Made by a program: the position numbers and the translations under genes
From: Wolbachia sp.
GTDB lineage: Bacteria; Pseudomonadota; Alphaproteobacteria; Rickettsiales; Anaplasmataceae
Length of the DNA: 7,275 nucleotides
Direction: 5' to 3'
NCBI GenBank assembly: GCA_022836975.1
Contig: JAIXMJ010000042.1
Coordinates: 1 to 7,275, forward strand
Shown: one piece after another, positions 1-6,767 of the stretch
Layout of the letters: every line of letters begins with the position of its first letter
Position numbering within the stretch: position 1 is the first letter of the stretch
The notes under the pieces: model-generated
The model's database searches: none
Told to the model about the DNA's origin: nothing
What the model saw: the letters and a program-made list of their open reading frames with translations, nothing else

Positions 1-141
1 ATTCTCTACAGGTTACAATTCCCAATCTGAATATGCTTTATATATACTTAGACTCTAACCATATGACTTATTTCCACATAATTATCTTTTTAGTCTGACT
101 TGGCTATTCCTTATTTTCATACACTCTGCTAAATAGATGCA
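1..141. other. noncoding left edge, no gene recognised
   Basis: This stretch lies downstream of the minus-strand dioxygenase-like gene and reaches the window edge. I see no open frame of useful length, no intact tRNA and no convincing hairpin plus T-run terminator. On the minus strand, a short piece at about 91-110 looks faintly like the 5' arm and anticodon stem of a tRNA-Tyr, but it lacks a complete cloverleaf. Confidence 0.5.
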
Positions 142-765
142 CTACCTTGTACTAGAAAATTTGTTAGACCCACCTAGTGTAATATTAAATGTATAGGTTT
201 TAGTGTTCTTTTTGTTGTAAGATAATGGTGCTATTAATAAGTGTCCTTTAGGTATGTTTTCTAGAATAGGATCTATGTAATCGACATCAGAAAAAAACAT
301 TTGCGTAGTAAATTCTGTAAAATTTGGATGCTGTACAAGGAAATTTATATGTGGCGCTCTATCGCCATTTTTACCTGGTATTATTGTAATGAAATGGTAA
401 TAACCAAGATTATTGGTGATAAATATACCTGACCCTGCAAAATTTGGATCATGTAGTTCTGCGTGTTGTTCTATATTTTTATCATATCCACATGCGTCTG
501 CATGCCATATATGTACTACAGCATTTTGTATAGGCAAGCAGTTTATATCTGTTACCCTACCTACTATGTGTGTTAGTATTCCAGATGCAATCTCTGATGA
601 ACCTGGTTTTCTTCTTAAATTATTTGAATGACTAAATTCTTTTGGACTCACATCGATATTGAATATTTCTGGAGTTTCAGTGCATTTAAGAAGTATATAG
701 TCAGATGCTAATATCTTCAGATTATAAAGTAGCAATATTAATAATAGTAAAAGATATTTTTTCAT
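142..765 (-). CDS. exported intradiol dioxygenase-fold protein, probably non-catalytic
   Basis: The 207-residue protein begins with a signal peptide: MKK, then a hydrophobic run over residues 4-20, with possible cleavage near LAS-D at 20-22. It should act in the periplasm or beyond. Residues about 62-200 match the intradiol ring-cleavage dioxygenase fold (protocatechuate 3,4-dioxygenase / PcaGH family): VVHIWHADACGYD at 83-95, GYYHFITIIPG at 121-131, RAPHINF at 136-142 and TTQMFF at 153-158. In catalytic family members two Tyr and two His bind ferric iron. Here Tyr94 and His139 remain, but the second Tyr aligns with Asn133 and the second His with Asn141. The APHIN form resembles the non-catalytic alpha subunit PcaG as I recall it. 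I therefore infer the dioxygenase fold but doubt ring-cleavage activity. No aromatic-degradation genes lie nearby. The start is the only one that gives the signal peptide. There is no clear Shine-Dalgarno site, and a good promoter sits just upstream. Confidence 0.85.
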   Translation of the reverse strand: MKKYLLLLLILLLYNLKILASDYILLKCTETPEIFNIDVSPKEFSHSNNLRRKPGSSEIASGILTHIVGRVTDINCLPIQNAVVHIWHADACGYDKNIEQHAELHDPNFAGSGIFITNNLGYYHFITIIPGKNGDRAPHINFLVQHPNFTEFTTQMFFSDVDYIDPILENIPKGHLLIAPLSYNKKNTKTYTFNITLGGSNKFSSTR

Positions 766-787
766 GCTTAACAGTTTTTATTCTATC

Positions 788-815
788 AGTATACAAGTAT
801 AAGAAAATTTGCCAA
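788..815 (-). promoter_or_regulatory. sigma70-type promoter for the dioxygenase-like gene
   Basis: Read on the minus strand, a -35 box TTGGCA (plus 810-815, 5 of 6 consensus) and a -10 box TATACT (plus 788-793, 5 of 6) are separated by 16 bases. Initiation would fall near 780, giving a leader of about 15 bases before the ATG at 765. A perfect inverted repeat lies just upstream of the -35 box. Confidence 0.6.
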
Positions 816-825
816 ATTAACTTTA

Positions 826-848
826 ATAGAAATTTTTGAAATTTCTAT
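826..848. repeat. perfect 10-bp inverted repeat upstream of a promoter
   Basis: The arms ATAGAAATTT (826-835) and AAATTTCTAT (839-848) are exact reverse complements around a 3-base spacer. The repeat is all A/T apart from one G:C pair. It sits 10 bases upstream of the -35 box of the minus-strand dioxygenase-like gene, so an operator or a promoter-stimulating A-tract is possible. It lacks the G/C-rich stem of an intrinsic terminator. Confidence 0.6.
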
Positions 849-1101
849 AATATCGTTTGTTTGTTTTGCCATAATTACTAACTTGTCTCAATCTTGCATT
901 AGTATGTTAATGAATTAGATCGATGAGTAAGTATAAAACGAAGAACATTTAATAGAATATACTATTTGAAAGACAGATCTCAAAATTTTTTTCTTTGGTC
1001 TGGTCCATCACATATTAATTTTGTTTCTGCATAATCCTCTAAACAGGAAGATTTCTTGAAAATATAGCAAATTAGTTTAAGTTTTATACTTTAAAATGGT
1101 T

Positions 1102-1149
1102 TCTCTTATTACAAAGCATTAAGCTTACCAAGCACAATAAGATAAGAGA
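1102..1149. repeat. 8-bp inverted repeat flanking a 32-base loop, next to the carA promoter
   Basis: TCTCTTAT (1102-1109) is the exact reverse complement of ATAAGAGA (1142-1149). A small GCTT/AAGC hairpin (1123-1133) lies in the loop. The right arm abuts the -35 box of the predicted carA promoter, so an operator is conceivable. In sequence this A/T-rich, chance remains a real explanation. Confidence 0.3.
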
Positions 1150-1177
1150 TTGATTTACTTAACCATAGAATTATACT
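1150..1177 (+). promoter_or_regulatory. sigma70-type promoter for the carA-asd-lysC-dapA unit
   Basis: TTGATT (1150-1155, 4 of 6 consensus) and TATACT (1172-1177, 5 of 6) are separated by 16 bases. The predicted start near 1184 gives a leader of about 36 bases before the GTG of carA. No second good promoter was seen at the internal gene junctions, where the genes overlap or are 4 bases apart. Confidence 0.5.
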
Positions 1178-1219
1178 TAGTTAGTGGTTTTATCTATTAA
1201 AAGAGCTAGGTAAGTTGGA

Positions 1220-2308
1220 GTGCATGATACATTATTAGTCTTACAAGATGGTAAGTGCTTTCCAGGTAGAGCAATAGGCAAAAAAGGTAAATGTATAGGG
1301 GAAGTTTGTTTTACTACTAGTATAACTGGTTATCAACATATTATAACAGATCCTTCTTTTGCTGATCAAATTATCACATTTACTTTTCCTCATATTGGCA
1401 ATGTAGGTATTAATAATAAGGATAGCGAAGGCAAACAGATTTTTGCAACTGGTGTAGTTATTAAAGAACTTTCACCTATATCCCATCCTTCTTCTTATAA
1501 TAATATTAATGATTGGTTAGAACAAAATAATGTGGTTGGGATCTCTGAAGTTGACACCAGAGCATTGACTAGACATTTAAGAGATAAAGGGTCACAAAAT
1601 GGGATAATATGTTCATCAGATAAATACGTATTAGATTGTGCTTTCAAAGAACTAGAGAATTACAGATTTGCGGATGGGATAGAAATAATTGATAAGGTAA
1701 GTTTAAGTAACTATTTTAATAGTGACTTAAACTTTAAATATAAGATAGCAATAATTGATTTTGGCGTAAAAACCGGTATAGCTTTGCGTTTAATGGAATT
1801 AGGGTGTGCAGTTGAGTTAATTAAACCTATTGATGGTTTTGCTCAGAAAGTGCTTAACATGAGGCCTGATGGCATAGTACTTTCAAATGGTCCTGGTGAC
1901 CCCGAGAAAATATTTCAAGGCATTTGTTCTGAGATAGAGGTTATTGTGAAATCTAATATACCTACATTTGGTATATGTATGGGACACCAACTACTAGCTA
2001 TAGTTTTAGGAGCAAAAACTGTTAAGATGATTAATGGACATCGTGGAAGTAATCATCCAGTACGCGAGATCAGTACCGGAAGAATAGAAATTACTAGCCA
2101 AAACCATGGTTTTGTTGTTGATTCAGCATCGTTACCAAATAATATTGAAGTTTCACATGTTTCGCTATTTGATGATAGTATTGAAGGAATAATAGGAAAA
2201 GACTATCCTGTCTTTTCTGTGCAATATCATCCAGAGGGTTCACCGGGTACATATGATGCACACTATTTGTTTAAACGTTTTATTGAATTATGTCGTTCAT
2301 GCCTATAA
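1220..2308 (+). CDS. carA: carbamoyl-phosphate synthase small (glutaminase) subunit
   Basis: CarA hydrolyses glutamine and passes ammonia to CarB, which makes carbamoyl phosphate for pyrimidines and arginine. The protein is 362 residues, slightly short of the E. coli enzyme. Residues 1 to about 150 form the CarA-specific N-terminal domain (GEVCFTTSITGYQ at 27-39, SEVDTRALTRHLR at 109-121). Residues about 175-360 form a class I glutamine amidotransferase domain: LSNGPGDP at 221-228, nucleophile Cys253 in GICMGHQ, GHRGSNHPV at 273-281, and His337/Glu339 in QYHPEG, so the catalytic triad is complete. The start is GTG. An in-frame TAA at 1211-1213 leaves GTG1220 as the only plausible initiator that keeps the first strand (TLLVLQDG). 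A TAGGTAAG stretch just upstream may serve as a weak ribosome site. carB is not in the window. The 3' end overlaps asd. Confidence 0.97.
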   Translation: MHDTLLVLQDGKCFPGRAIGKKGKCIGEVCFTTSITGYQHIITDPSFADQIITFTFPHIGNVGINNKDSEGKQIFATGVVIKELSPISHPSSYNNINDWLEQNNVVGISEVDTRALTRHLRDKGSQNGIICSSDKYVLDCAFKELENYRFADGIEIIDKVSLSNYFNSDLNFKYKIAIIDFGVKTGIALRLMELGCAVELIKPIDGFAQKVLNMRPDGIVLSNGPGDPEKIFQGICSEIEVIVKSNIPTFGICMGHQLLAIVLGAKTVKMINGHRGSNHPVREISTGRIEITSQNHGFVVDSASLPNNIEVSHVSLFDDSIEGIIGKDYPVFSVQYHPEGSPGTYDAHYLFKRFIELCRSCL

Positions 2309-3285
2309 ATATTGCTATTTTAGGTGCTACTGGAATAGTTGCACAAAAGGTTATAGCGCTTCTGCAAAACTCTAATAATTTTAATATCACAGAATTAGTA
2401 GCATCAGAACAATATATAGGGAAAAAATATATTGAAGTATGCAAATGGCGCGAACCACTTATTTCGTTGCCTGAATATATTGGAGAAATGAAATTTAAAT
2501 CGGTAGATGCAGTGGAATCTGAGTTTGTTGTATCTTGTTTGCCACCAAATGTTGCAAAAGATATGGAACAAAAATTAAGTCGTGCGGGAAAAATTATATT
2601 TTCTAACGCTTCAGCATTTAGAATGCATGAAAACGTACCATTACTTATTCCAGAAATAAACTTTACGCACTTGAGCTTGCTCAAAAAGCAAGAAACTTCC
2701 GGCAAGATCATTACAAATCCAAATTGTGCAGCTGTAGGAGCATCTCTTGTCTTGGCACCATTAATGCCACTAAGTAAAATAGAGTATGTTAATGTTGTCA
2801 CCCTGCAATCAACAAGTGGAGCTGGTTATCCAGGCGTACCATCTTTTGACCTGATTGGTAATATCATCCCTAATATTGCAGACGAAGCCGACAAGATTAC
2901 AGAAGAAACTAAAAAAATTCTTGGTAACGTTGATAATTATGCTAGCTTTACTATCACAACTAATGTTTTTCGTGTGCCCGTTTTATATGGCCATTTCGTT
3001 ACATTATATGTAAAATTTGAACGCAATATTGAAATAGAGAAGGTTATAAAGGAATATGATAATTGGAATTCCAGGTTCGGTAATTTATTTGTATTGCATA
3101 AACAAAAAGATAGACCGCAGCCTGTACGTGACCTTACTCATGATGATATGCGTATTCATATAGGTAATTTAAAATATAGCGATCAAGGTAATATTTTAAG
3201 CCTTGTAACACTTAGTCATAATCTAGTCAGAGGTGCTGCAGGTGCTGTAATTGCTAATATGGATGCTTATTTACGCTTTAGGTGA
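2290..3285 (+). CDS. asd: aspartate-semialdehyde dehydrogenase, archaeal/fungal type
   Basis: Asd reduces aspartyl-4-phosphate to aspartate semialdehyde with NADPH, the branch point to lysine/diaminopimelate, threonine and methionine. The 331 residues show the NADP loop GATGIVA (12-18), SNASAFRMHENVPLLIPEIN (105-124), catalytic Cys146 in NPNCAAVG, the STSGAGYPGVPS block (174-185), RVPVLYGH with probable catalytic His235 or its neighbour (228-235), DRPQPVRD (274-281) and HNLVRGAAGA (310-319). The GYPGVPS, DRPQP and HN-RGAAGA blocks and overall spacing match the archaeal/fungal ASADH class (Methanocaldococcus-like) better than the common bacterial class. ATG2290 overlaps carA by 19 bases. ATG2299 (overlap of 10) is an equally good start, since the first strand begins at residue 5. 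Neither has a clear Shine-Dalgarno site, so coupling to carA translation is likely. Confidence 0.95.
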   Translation: MSFMPINIAILGATGIVAQKVIALLQNSNNFNITELVASEQYIGKKYIEVCKWREPLISLPEYIGEMKFKSVDAVESEFVVSCLPPNVAKDMEQKLSRAGKIIFSNASAFRMHENVPLLIPEINFTHLSLLKKQETSGKIITNPNCAAVGASLVLAPLMPLSKIEYVNVVTLQSTSGAGYPGVPSFDLIGNIIPNIADEADKITEETKKILGNVDNYASFTITTNVFRVPVLYGHFVTLYVKFERNIEIEKVIKEYDNWNSRFGNLFVLHKQKDRPQPVRDLTHDDMRIHIGNLKYSDQGNILSLVTLSHNLVRGAAGAVIANMDAYLRFR

Positions 3286-3289
3286 TATT

Positions 3290-4639
3290 ATGGCATTAAG
3301 AAAAAGTGTTGCAAAATTTGGTGGTACTAGTGTTAAAGATGTTTATGCTATTAATAAAATAGTGGAAATTTTAATCAGAAATCCCAGAATACGTTTTGTA
3401 GTGGTTAGTGCAATAAAAGGTATTACAGATAAGTTAATAGAGTTTTGCTGTGCTTCTACAGAACATAGGGCACAAATTATTTCTGAAATTAGGACCGTGC
3501 ATTTAAAAATTGCCTATGATTTAATGTTACCGCAAGCAGTTTATGAAAATATTGAGGATATAATATCTTTGTTATGTTCTAAGTTTTTTACCACTGATAG
3601 TATTCTTGCCGTTGGTGAATTATTATCATCCACAATAATTTATGAATTTATACATAAGAAAAATATTCCTGTTACATTACTTGATGCACGTGAATTTATT
3701 ATTATAGATGAAAATTGTGTGCCAGAAATTTCTGCAATCAAGAGATTATTATCTGAAAGAGTTAATAATATTCCTCAAGATCACATTATAATTACTCAAG
3801 GATTTATAGGTGCTACACAGGATGGCAAGACGACAACTTTAGGACGTGGTTGCAGTGATTATAGTGCAGCTTTAATTGCTGAAGGAACTGAAGCCGATAA
3901 GTTATATATCTATACTGATGTTCCAGGGATTTTTACAATGGATCCCAATATTATAGAGAATGCACAGCTTATACCAAGTCTTGGATTTCAAGAGATGAGT
4001 GAAATGGCAAATTTTGGTGCAAAAGTTCTGCACCCAGCAACACTTCTTCCTTGCGTCCGTGCTGGCACTCCTGTAATAATTTCCTCCACTTTTAATCCAG
4101 AAAAAGGTAGTACCTGTGTTACAGTTGACAATAATACACAATCATCCCTAGTGTGCGCTATTACAATACGTCATTCCCAACTATTAGTAACTATTCAGAA
4201 CTTAAAGAGGTTAAATGCTCATAGTTTTCTGTCAAATATTTTGAGTGTTTTAGCAAAATATAAAATTAACGTTGATCTTATTACTACTAGTGATGTAAGC
4301 GTAGCATTAACCATAGATCAAAACTCAAATATTTTTGCTAATAAAGAACTACTTGCATCACTAGAAAACTTCGCTTATATTACAACTGAGAGTAGTTTGA
4401 CATTAATTGCAATTATTGGTGCAAAGCTAATATCACCTGGAATTATACACAGAGTATTTAGCAAAATAGGTAATGATTTTATACGTGTAATATGTTATGG
4501 TTTAAGTAGTTCAAGTATAGGGATATTAGTGCATGATAAAAATGCACATAAAATCGTAAAAATGTTGCATAAAGAATTAATTGAAAAGGAAAGAAAGAAA
4601 TTAGATGTTTGTATGGACGGCATGTATTACTCCTTTTGA
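3290..4639 (+). CDS. lysC: aspartate kinase, LysC type
   Basis: LysC phosphorylates aspartate, the committed step of the aspartate family. Starting at ATG3290 gives 449 residues, beginning MALRKSVAKFGGTSV with the nucleotide-binding KFGGTS at 9-14. Other kinase motifs are TTTLGRGCSDYSAAL (181-195), YTDVPGIFTMDP (208-219) and EMANFGAKVLHPATLLP (238-254). Two ACT domains follow, about 297-365 and 370-435. The segment VDLITTSDVSVAL (328-340) closely matches the lysine-binding ACT region of E. coli LysC, so lysine feedback inhibition is likely but inferred. A longer frame opens at TTG3251 inside asd, but ATG3290 is preferred: AGGTGA (3280-3285), which contains the asd stop, lies 4 bases upstream, and the first strand starts here. 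The last ~18 residues form a charged tail encoded over the dapA start. Confidence 0.95.
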   Translation: MALRKSVAKFGGTSVKDVYAINKIVEILIRNPRIRFVVVSAIKGITDKLIEFCCASTEHRAQIISEIRTVHLKIAYDLMLPQAVYENIEDIISLLCSKFFTTDSILAVGELLSSTIIYEFIHKKNIPVTLLDAREFIIIDENCVPEISAIKRLLSERVNNIPQDHIIITQGFIGATQDGKTTTLGRGCSDYSAALIAEGTEADKLYIYTDVPGIFTMDPNIIENAQLIPSLGFQEMSEMANFGAKVLHPATLLPCVRAGTPVIISSTFNPEKGSTCVTVDNNTQSSLVCAITIRHSQLLVTIQNLKRLNAHSFLSNILSVLAKYKINVDLITTSDVSVALTIDQNSNIFANKELLASLENFAYITTESSLTLIAIIGAKLISPGIIHRVFSKIGNDFIRVICYGLSSSSIGILVHDKNAHKIVKMLHKELIEKERKKLDVCMDGMYYSF

Positions 4640-5480
4640 TTATACAGGAGATAATATTGATTATAGAAGTTTACAACGTTTGTTAAAGATACAAGCAGAA
4701 GCCAGAAACGGTATAATACTGCTTGGTAGTACTGGTGAAGGATTATCACTTACGGAATCCGAAAAGCGTATGTTAGTTGAATTTGTATGCGGATTAGGCT
4801 TAAATACAAGGATAATTGTTTGTGTACCCGGAGTTAATTTACATCAGTCTTTAGAGTGGATTGAGTTTTGTAATAGTTTACCTATTTATGGTTATCTAAT
4901 GACTACTCCGGTTTATACAAAGCCCGGTATTGTAGGACAAACTTTATGGTTTGAAAAGCTACTCAAAAAATCAGATTTTCCATCTATGCTTTATAATGTT
5001 CCATCGAGAACGGGTGTTAAACTCTATCCTGAAACCGTTAGAAATTTATCTGAACATAATAAGTTTTGGGCTATAAAAGATTCAAGTGGCACTATCAGTA
5101 CTATGATAGAATATAAAGAAGCTGCCTCACATATTGAATTATTCTGTGGAGATGATATCATGATGCAAGTTGTAACAGATGTTGATGTTATAGGACTTGT
5201 TTCTGTTGCATCAAATCTGTGGCCCTATGCTACTTACAATTATGTTAAAAGGTGTTTTAATGGTGATAAATCATTACAAAATACATGGTGGAATGTTTGT
5301 AAACCATTATTTACTACTAGTAACCCTATACCGGTGAAAGCACTGTTACATGACTTAGGGCTTATAGAGTGTGGGACTGTACGTTTGCCATTAAGCAGGA
5401 ATGATTTACCTTCTATATCGGCATTAAGAAAAGCAAACGAAATGATTCTCGATTGGGATATTAATATTCATTTGAACTAG
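4605..5480 (+). CDS. dapA: 4-hydroxy-tetrahydrodipicolinate synthase
   Basis: DapA condenses pyruvate with aspartate semialdehyde, the first step specific to diaminopimelate and lysine. The 291-residue TIM barrel has the usual length and landmarks: ITPFD (8-12), GSTGEG (41-46), TPVYTKPG (101-108), LYNVPSRTG (129-137) and AIKDSSG (156-162). Schiff-base Lys158, Tyr130, Tyr104, Thr43 and Arg135 are in place. The position before Thr43, usually Thr, is Ser42, a conservative change. The start is well fixed: an in-frame TAG at 4602-4604 directly precedes ATG4605, and the first barrel strand starts at residue 4. The gene overlaps lysC by 35 bases in another frame. The nearest AAGGA (4586-4590) is about 14 bases upstream, so translation may depend on reinitiation. 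It is the last gene of the plus-strand unit and meets gltA tail to tail. Confidence 0.96.
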   Translation: MFVWTACITPFDYTGDNIDYRSLQRLLKIQAEARNGIILLGSTGEGLSLTESEKRMLVEFVCGLGLNTRIIVCVPGVNLHQSLEWIEFCNSLPIYGYLMTTPVYTKPGIVGQTLWFEKLLKKSDFPSMLYNVPSRTGVKLYPETVRNLSEHNKFWAIKDSSGTISTMIEYKEAASHIELFCGDDIMMQVVTDVDVIGLVSVASNLWPYATYNYVKRCFNGDKSLQNTWWNVCKPLFTTSNPIPVKALLHDLGLIECGTVRLPLSRNDLPSISALRKANEMILDWDINIHLN

Positions 5481-5484
5481 CGTG

Positions 5485-5520
5485 TGCAGTTATTGACCTG
5501 TATGCAGTTATTGACCTGTA
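5485..5520. repeat. 18-bp perfect tandem duplication at the gltA 3' end
   Basis: The unit TGCAGTTATTGACCTGTA occurs twice head to tail (5485-5502 and 5503-5520), followed by one more T shared with the start of the unit. The second copy encodes the last residues (TGQ) and TAA stop of minus-strand gltA. The first copy lies past that stop, in the gap after dapA. The stop codon lies within the unit, so the duplication leaves the protein unchanged. No hairpin forms here. Confidence 0.95.
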
Positions 5521-6743
5521 TAAAGTTGTCTTGGTCTACAGATTCTGGTTTCATGATCATGTATCATTTCATACCACTGGGCAACCCATCCTGTGGTTCT
5601 AGCAAGTGCAAAAATTGGCGTAAACATTTGTGAAGGTATACCCATGGCATTCATTGTTATACCTGAATAAAAATCAACATTTGGATATAACTTTCTTTCA
5701 ATAAAATACTCATCCTTAAGTGCAATTTCCTCAAGCTTTATAGCAACATCTAGTAATCTATTTTTTTCTGTAATTTTACTTAAGACTTGATTACAAATTT
5801 GTTTCAATATACGTGCACGTGGATCATAGTTCTTATAAACACGGTGCCCAAAACCCATTAATTTAAAATGAGCTTTATCATCTTTAACTTTTGTAATAAA
5901 ACTTTCTATGTCTCCACTTTCTGCTATTTCTTTTAACATATTTATTACTGCTTCATTGGCGCCACCATGTGCTTTTCCCCAGAGTGCTGTCACACCTGCA
6001 GCAAGGCAAGCAAATAGGTTCGACCCTGTTGAACCTGATAGCCTTACAGCAGCTGTTGAAGCATTTTGCTCATGGTCAGCATGAAGGATAAAAATTGCAT
6101 CTATTGCTTTTGCAAATAAGTTATGGTCAATTTCATTACCAAACATCATAGTGAGAAATTTCTTGCTATAATTTAACTCACTGTTTTTATCTTCATTTAT
6201 AAATTCTTCATTATTTATATGCCTATAGACCATTGCTACAATAGAAGGTATTTGTGCTATCGCAGAAATACCACAGTTTAAATCTTTGTATCTATCTTTA
6301 TCACAATAAAGCGCAGCTAAACTTGCAAAACATGCGATAAGAATTGACATAGGATGAGAATTCTTTGGAAATGCTTTAATCACATTTACGACTGATTCTG
6401 GTACTTTAGACAATTTCTGTAGTTTAGAAAGAAAATCTTCCAGTTGTTCTACACTTGGTAATGTACTATAGAGTAATAGGTAAATAACCGAAATAAAATC
6501 ATAGTTTTCTGCTAGGTTATTAACATCATGCCCCCTATATTGTAACACACCTTTATCTCCATCAATAAACGTAATTGAAGAAGAACATAGCGCCGTTGAA
6601 ACAAATCCAGGGTCATAAGTAAATAGCCCAGTTGTTTTATATAACTCCTGAACATTTAATACTTCAGGACCCATAGTTCCCTTTAATACAGGTAACTCAA
6701 CTTCCAATCCACTATGTAACTTTAATACTGCTTTTTTACACAT
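5508..6743 (-). CDS. gltA: citrate synthase (type II)
   Basis: GltA condenses acetyl-CoA with oxaloacetate to give citrate, the entry step of the TCA cycle, in the cytoplasm. The 411 residues cover the full bacterial type II form: an N-terminal beta domain (LKLHSGLEVELPVLKG, 7-22), TYDPGFVSTALCSSSITFIDGDKG (42-65), and the citrate synthase core. Motifs are ILHADHEQNAST (219-230, His221 and His224), LWGKAHGGANEA (254-265, catalytic His259), MGFGHRVYKNYDPRA (296-310, His300) and YPNVDFYSG (353-361, catalytic Asp357). All catalytic residues are present. The start has no strong Shine-Dalgarno site. It lies 24 bases after the rpsT stop on the same strand, so the two are probably cotranscribed. The gene faces dapA with only 27 bases between stops and no visible terminator. 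Its last codons lie in an 18-base tandem duplication. Confidence 0.97.
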   Translation of the reverse strand: MCKKAVLKLHSGLEVELPVLKGTMGPEVLNVQELYKTTGLFTYDPGFVSTALCSSSITFIDGDKGVLQYRGHDVNNLAENYDFISVIYLLLYSTLPSVEQLEDFLSKLQKLSKVPESVVNVIKAFPKNSHPMSILIACFASLAALYCDKDRYKDLNCGISAIAQIPSIVAMVYRHINNEEFINEDKNSELNYSKKFLTMMFGNEIDHNLFAKAIDAIFILHADHEQNASTAAVRLSGSTGSNLFACLAAGVTALWGKAHGGANEAVINMLKEIAESGDIESFITKVKDDKAHFKLMGFGHRVYKNYDPRARILKQICNQVLSKITEKNRLLDVAIKLEEIALKDEYFIERKLYPNVDFYSGITMNAMGIPSQMFTPIFALARTTGWVAQWYEMIHDHETRICRPRQLYTGQ

Positions 6744-6767
6744 AAATTACTTTATATGGAAATCTGG

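Larger units (their letters stand above)
766..1219. other. 454-base noncoding region between divergent genes
   Basis: This gap separates the minus-strand dioxygenase-like gene from plus-strand carA. It holds a promoter at each end facing outward and two inverted repeats, listed separately. The middle, about 850-1100, has only chance open frames of under 40 codons with no recognisable product. I found no tRNA T-arm motif and no recognised small RNA. It may be decayed gene sequence, but no ancestor can be named. Confidence 0.55.

Noticed and set aside
413..631. 72-codon open frame on the plus strand
   Set aside because: It lies wholly inside the dioxygenase-like gene on the opposite strand, has Cys/Ser/His-rich composition without family resemblance, and lacks a ribosome site.
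927..1034. 35-codon open stretch on the plus strand in the carA upstream gap
   Set aside because: It has no start with ribosome site and no recognisable family, and this length is expected by chance.
1224..1238. ATG at 1224 as an alternative start near carA, placed better behind GGAG
   Set aside because: It is in the wrong frame and stops after four codons (MIHY); carA must start at GTG1220.
2280..2801. 173-codon open frame on the minus strand over asd
   Set aside because: It is antisense to asd, whose motifs are complete; the predicted product resembles no family and follows from codon bias.
3251..3289. TTG start extending LysC by 13 residues into asd
   Set aside because: The added residues are encoded inside the conserved asd C-terminus; ATG3290 has a ribosome site and gives the expected N-terminus.
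3902..4141. 79-codon open frame on the minus strand over lysC
   Set aside because: It is antisense to well-conserved kinase motifs of lysC and has no recognisable product.
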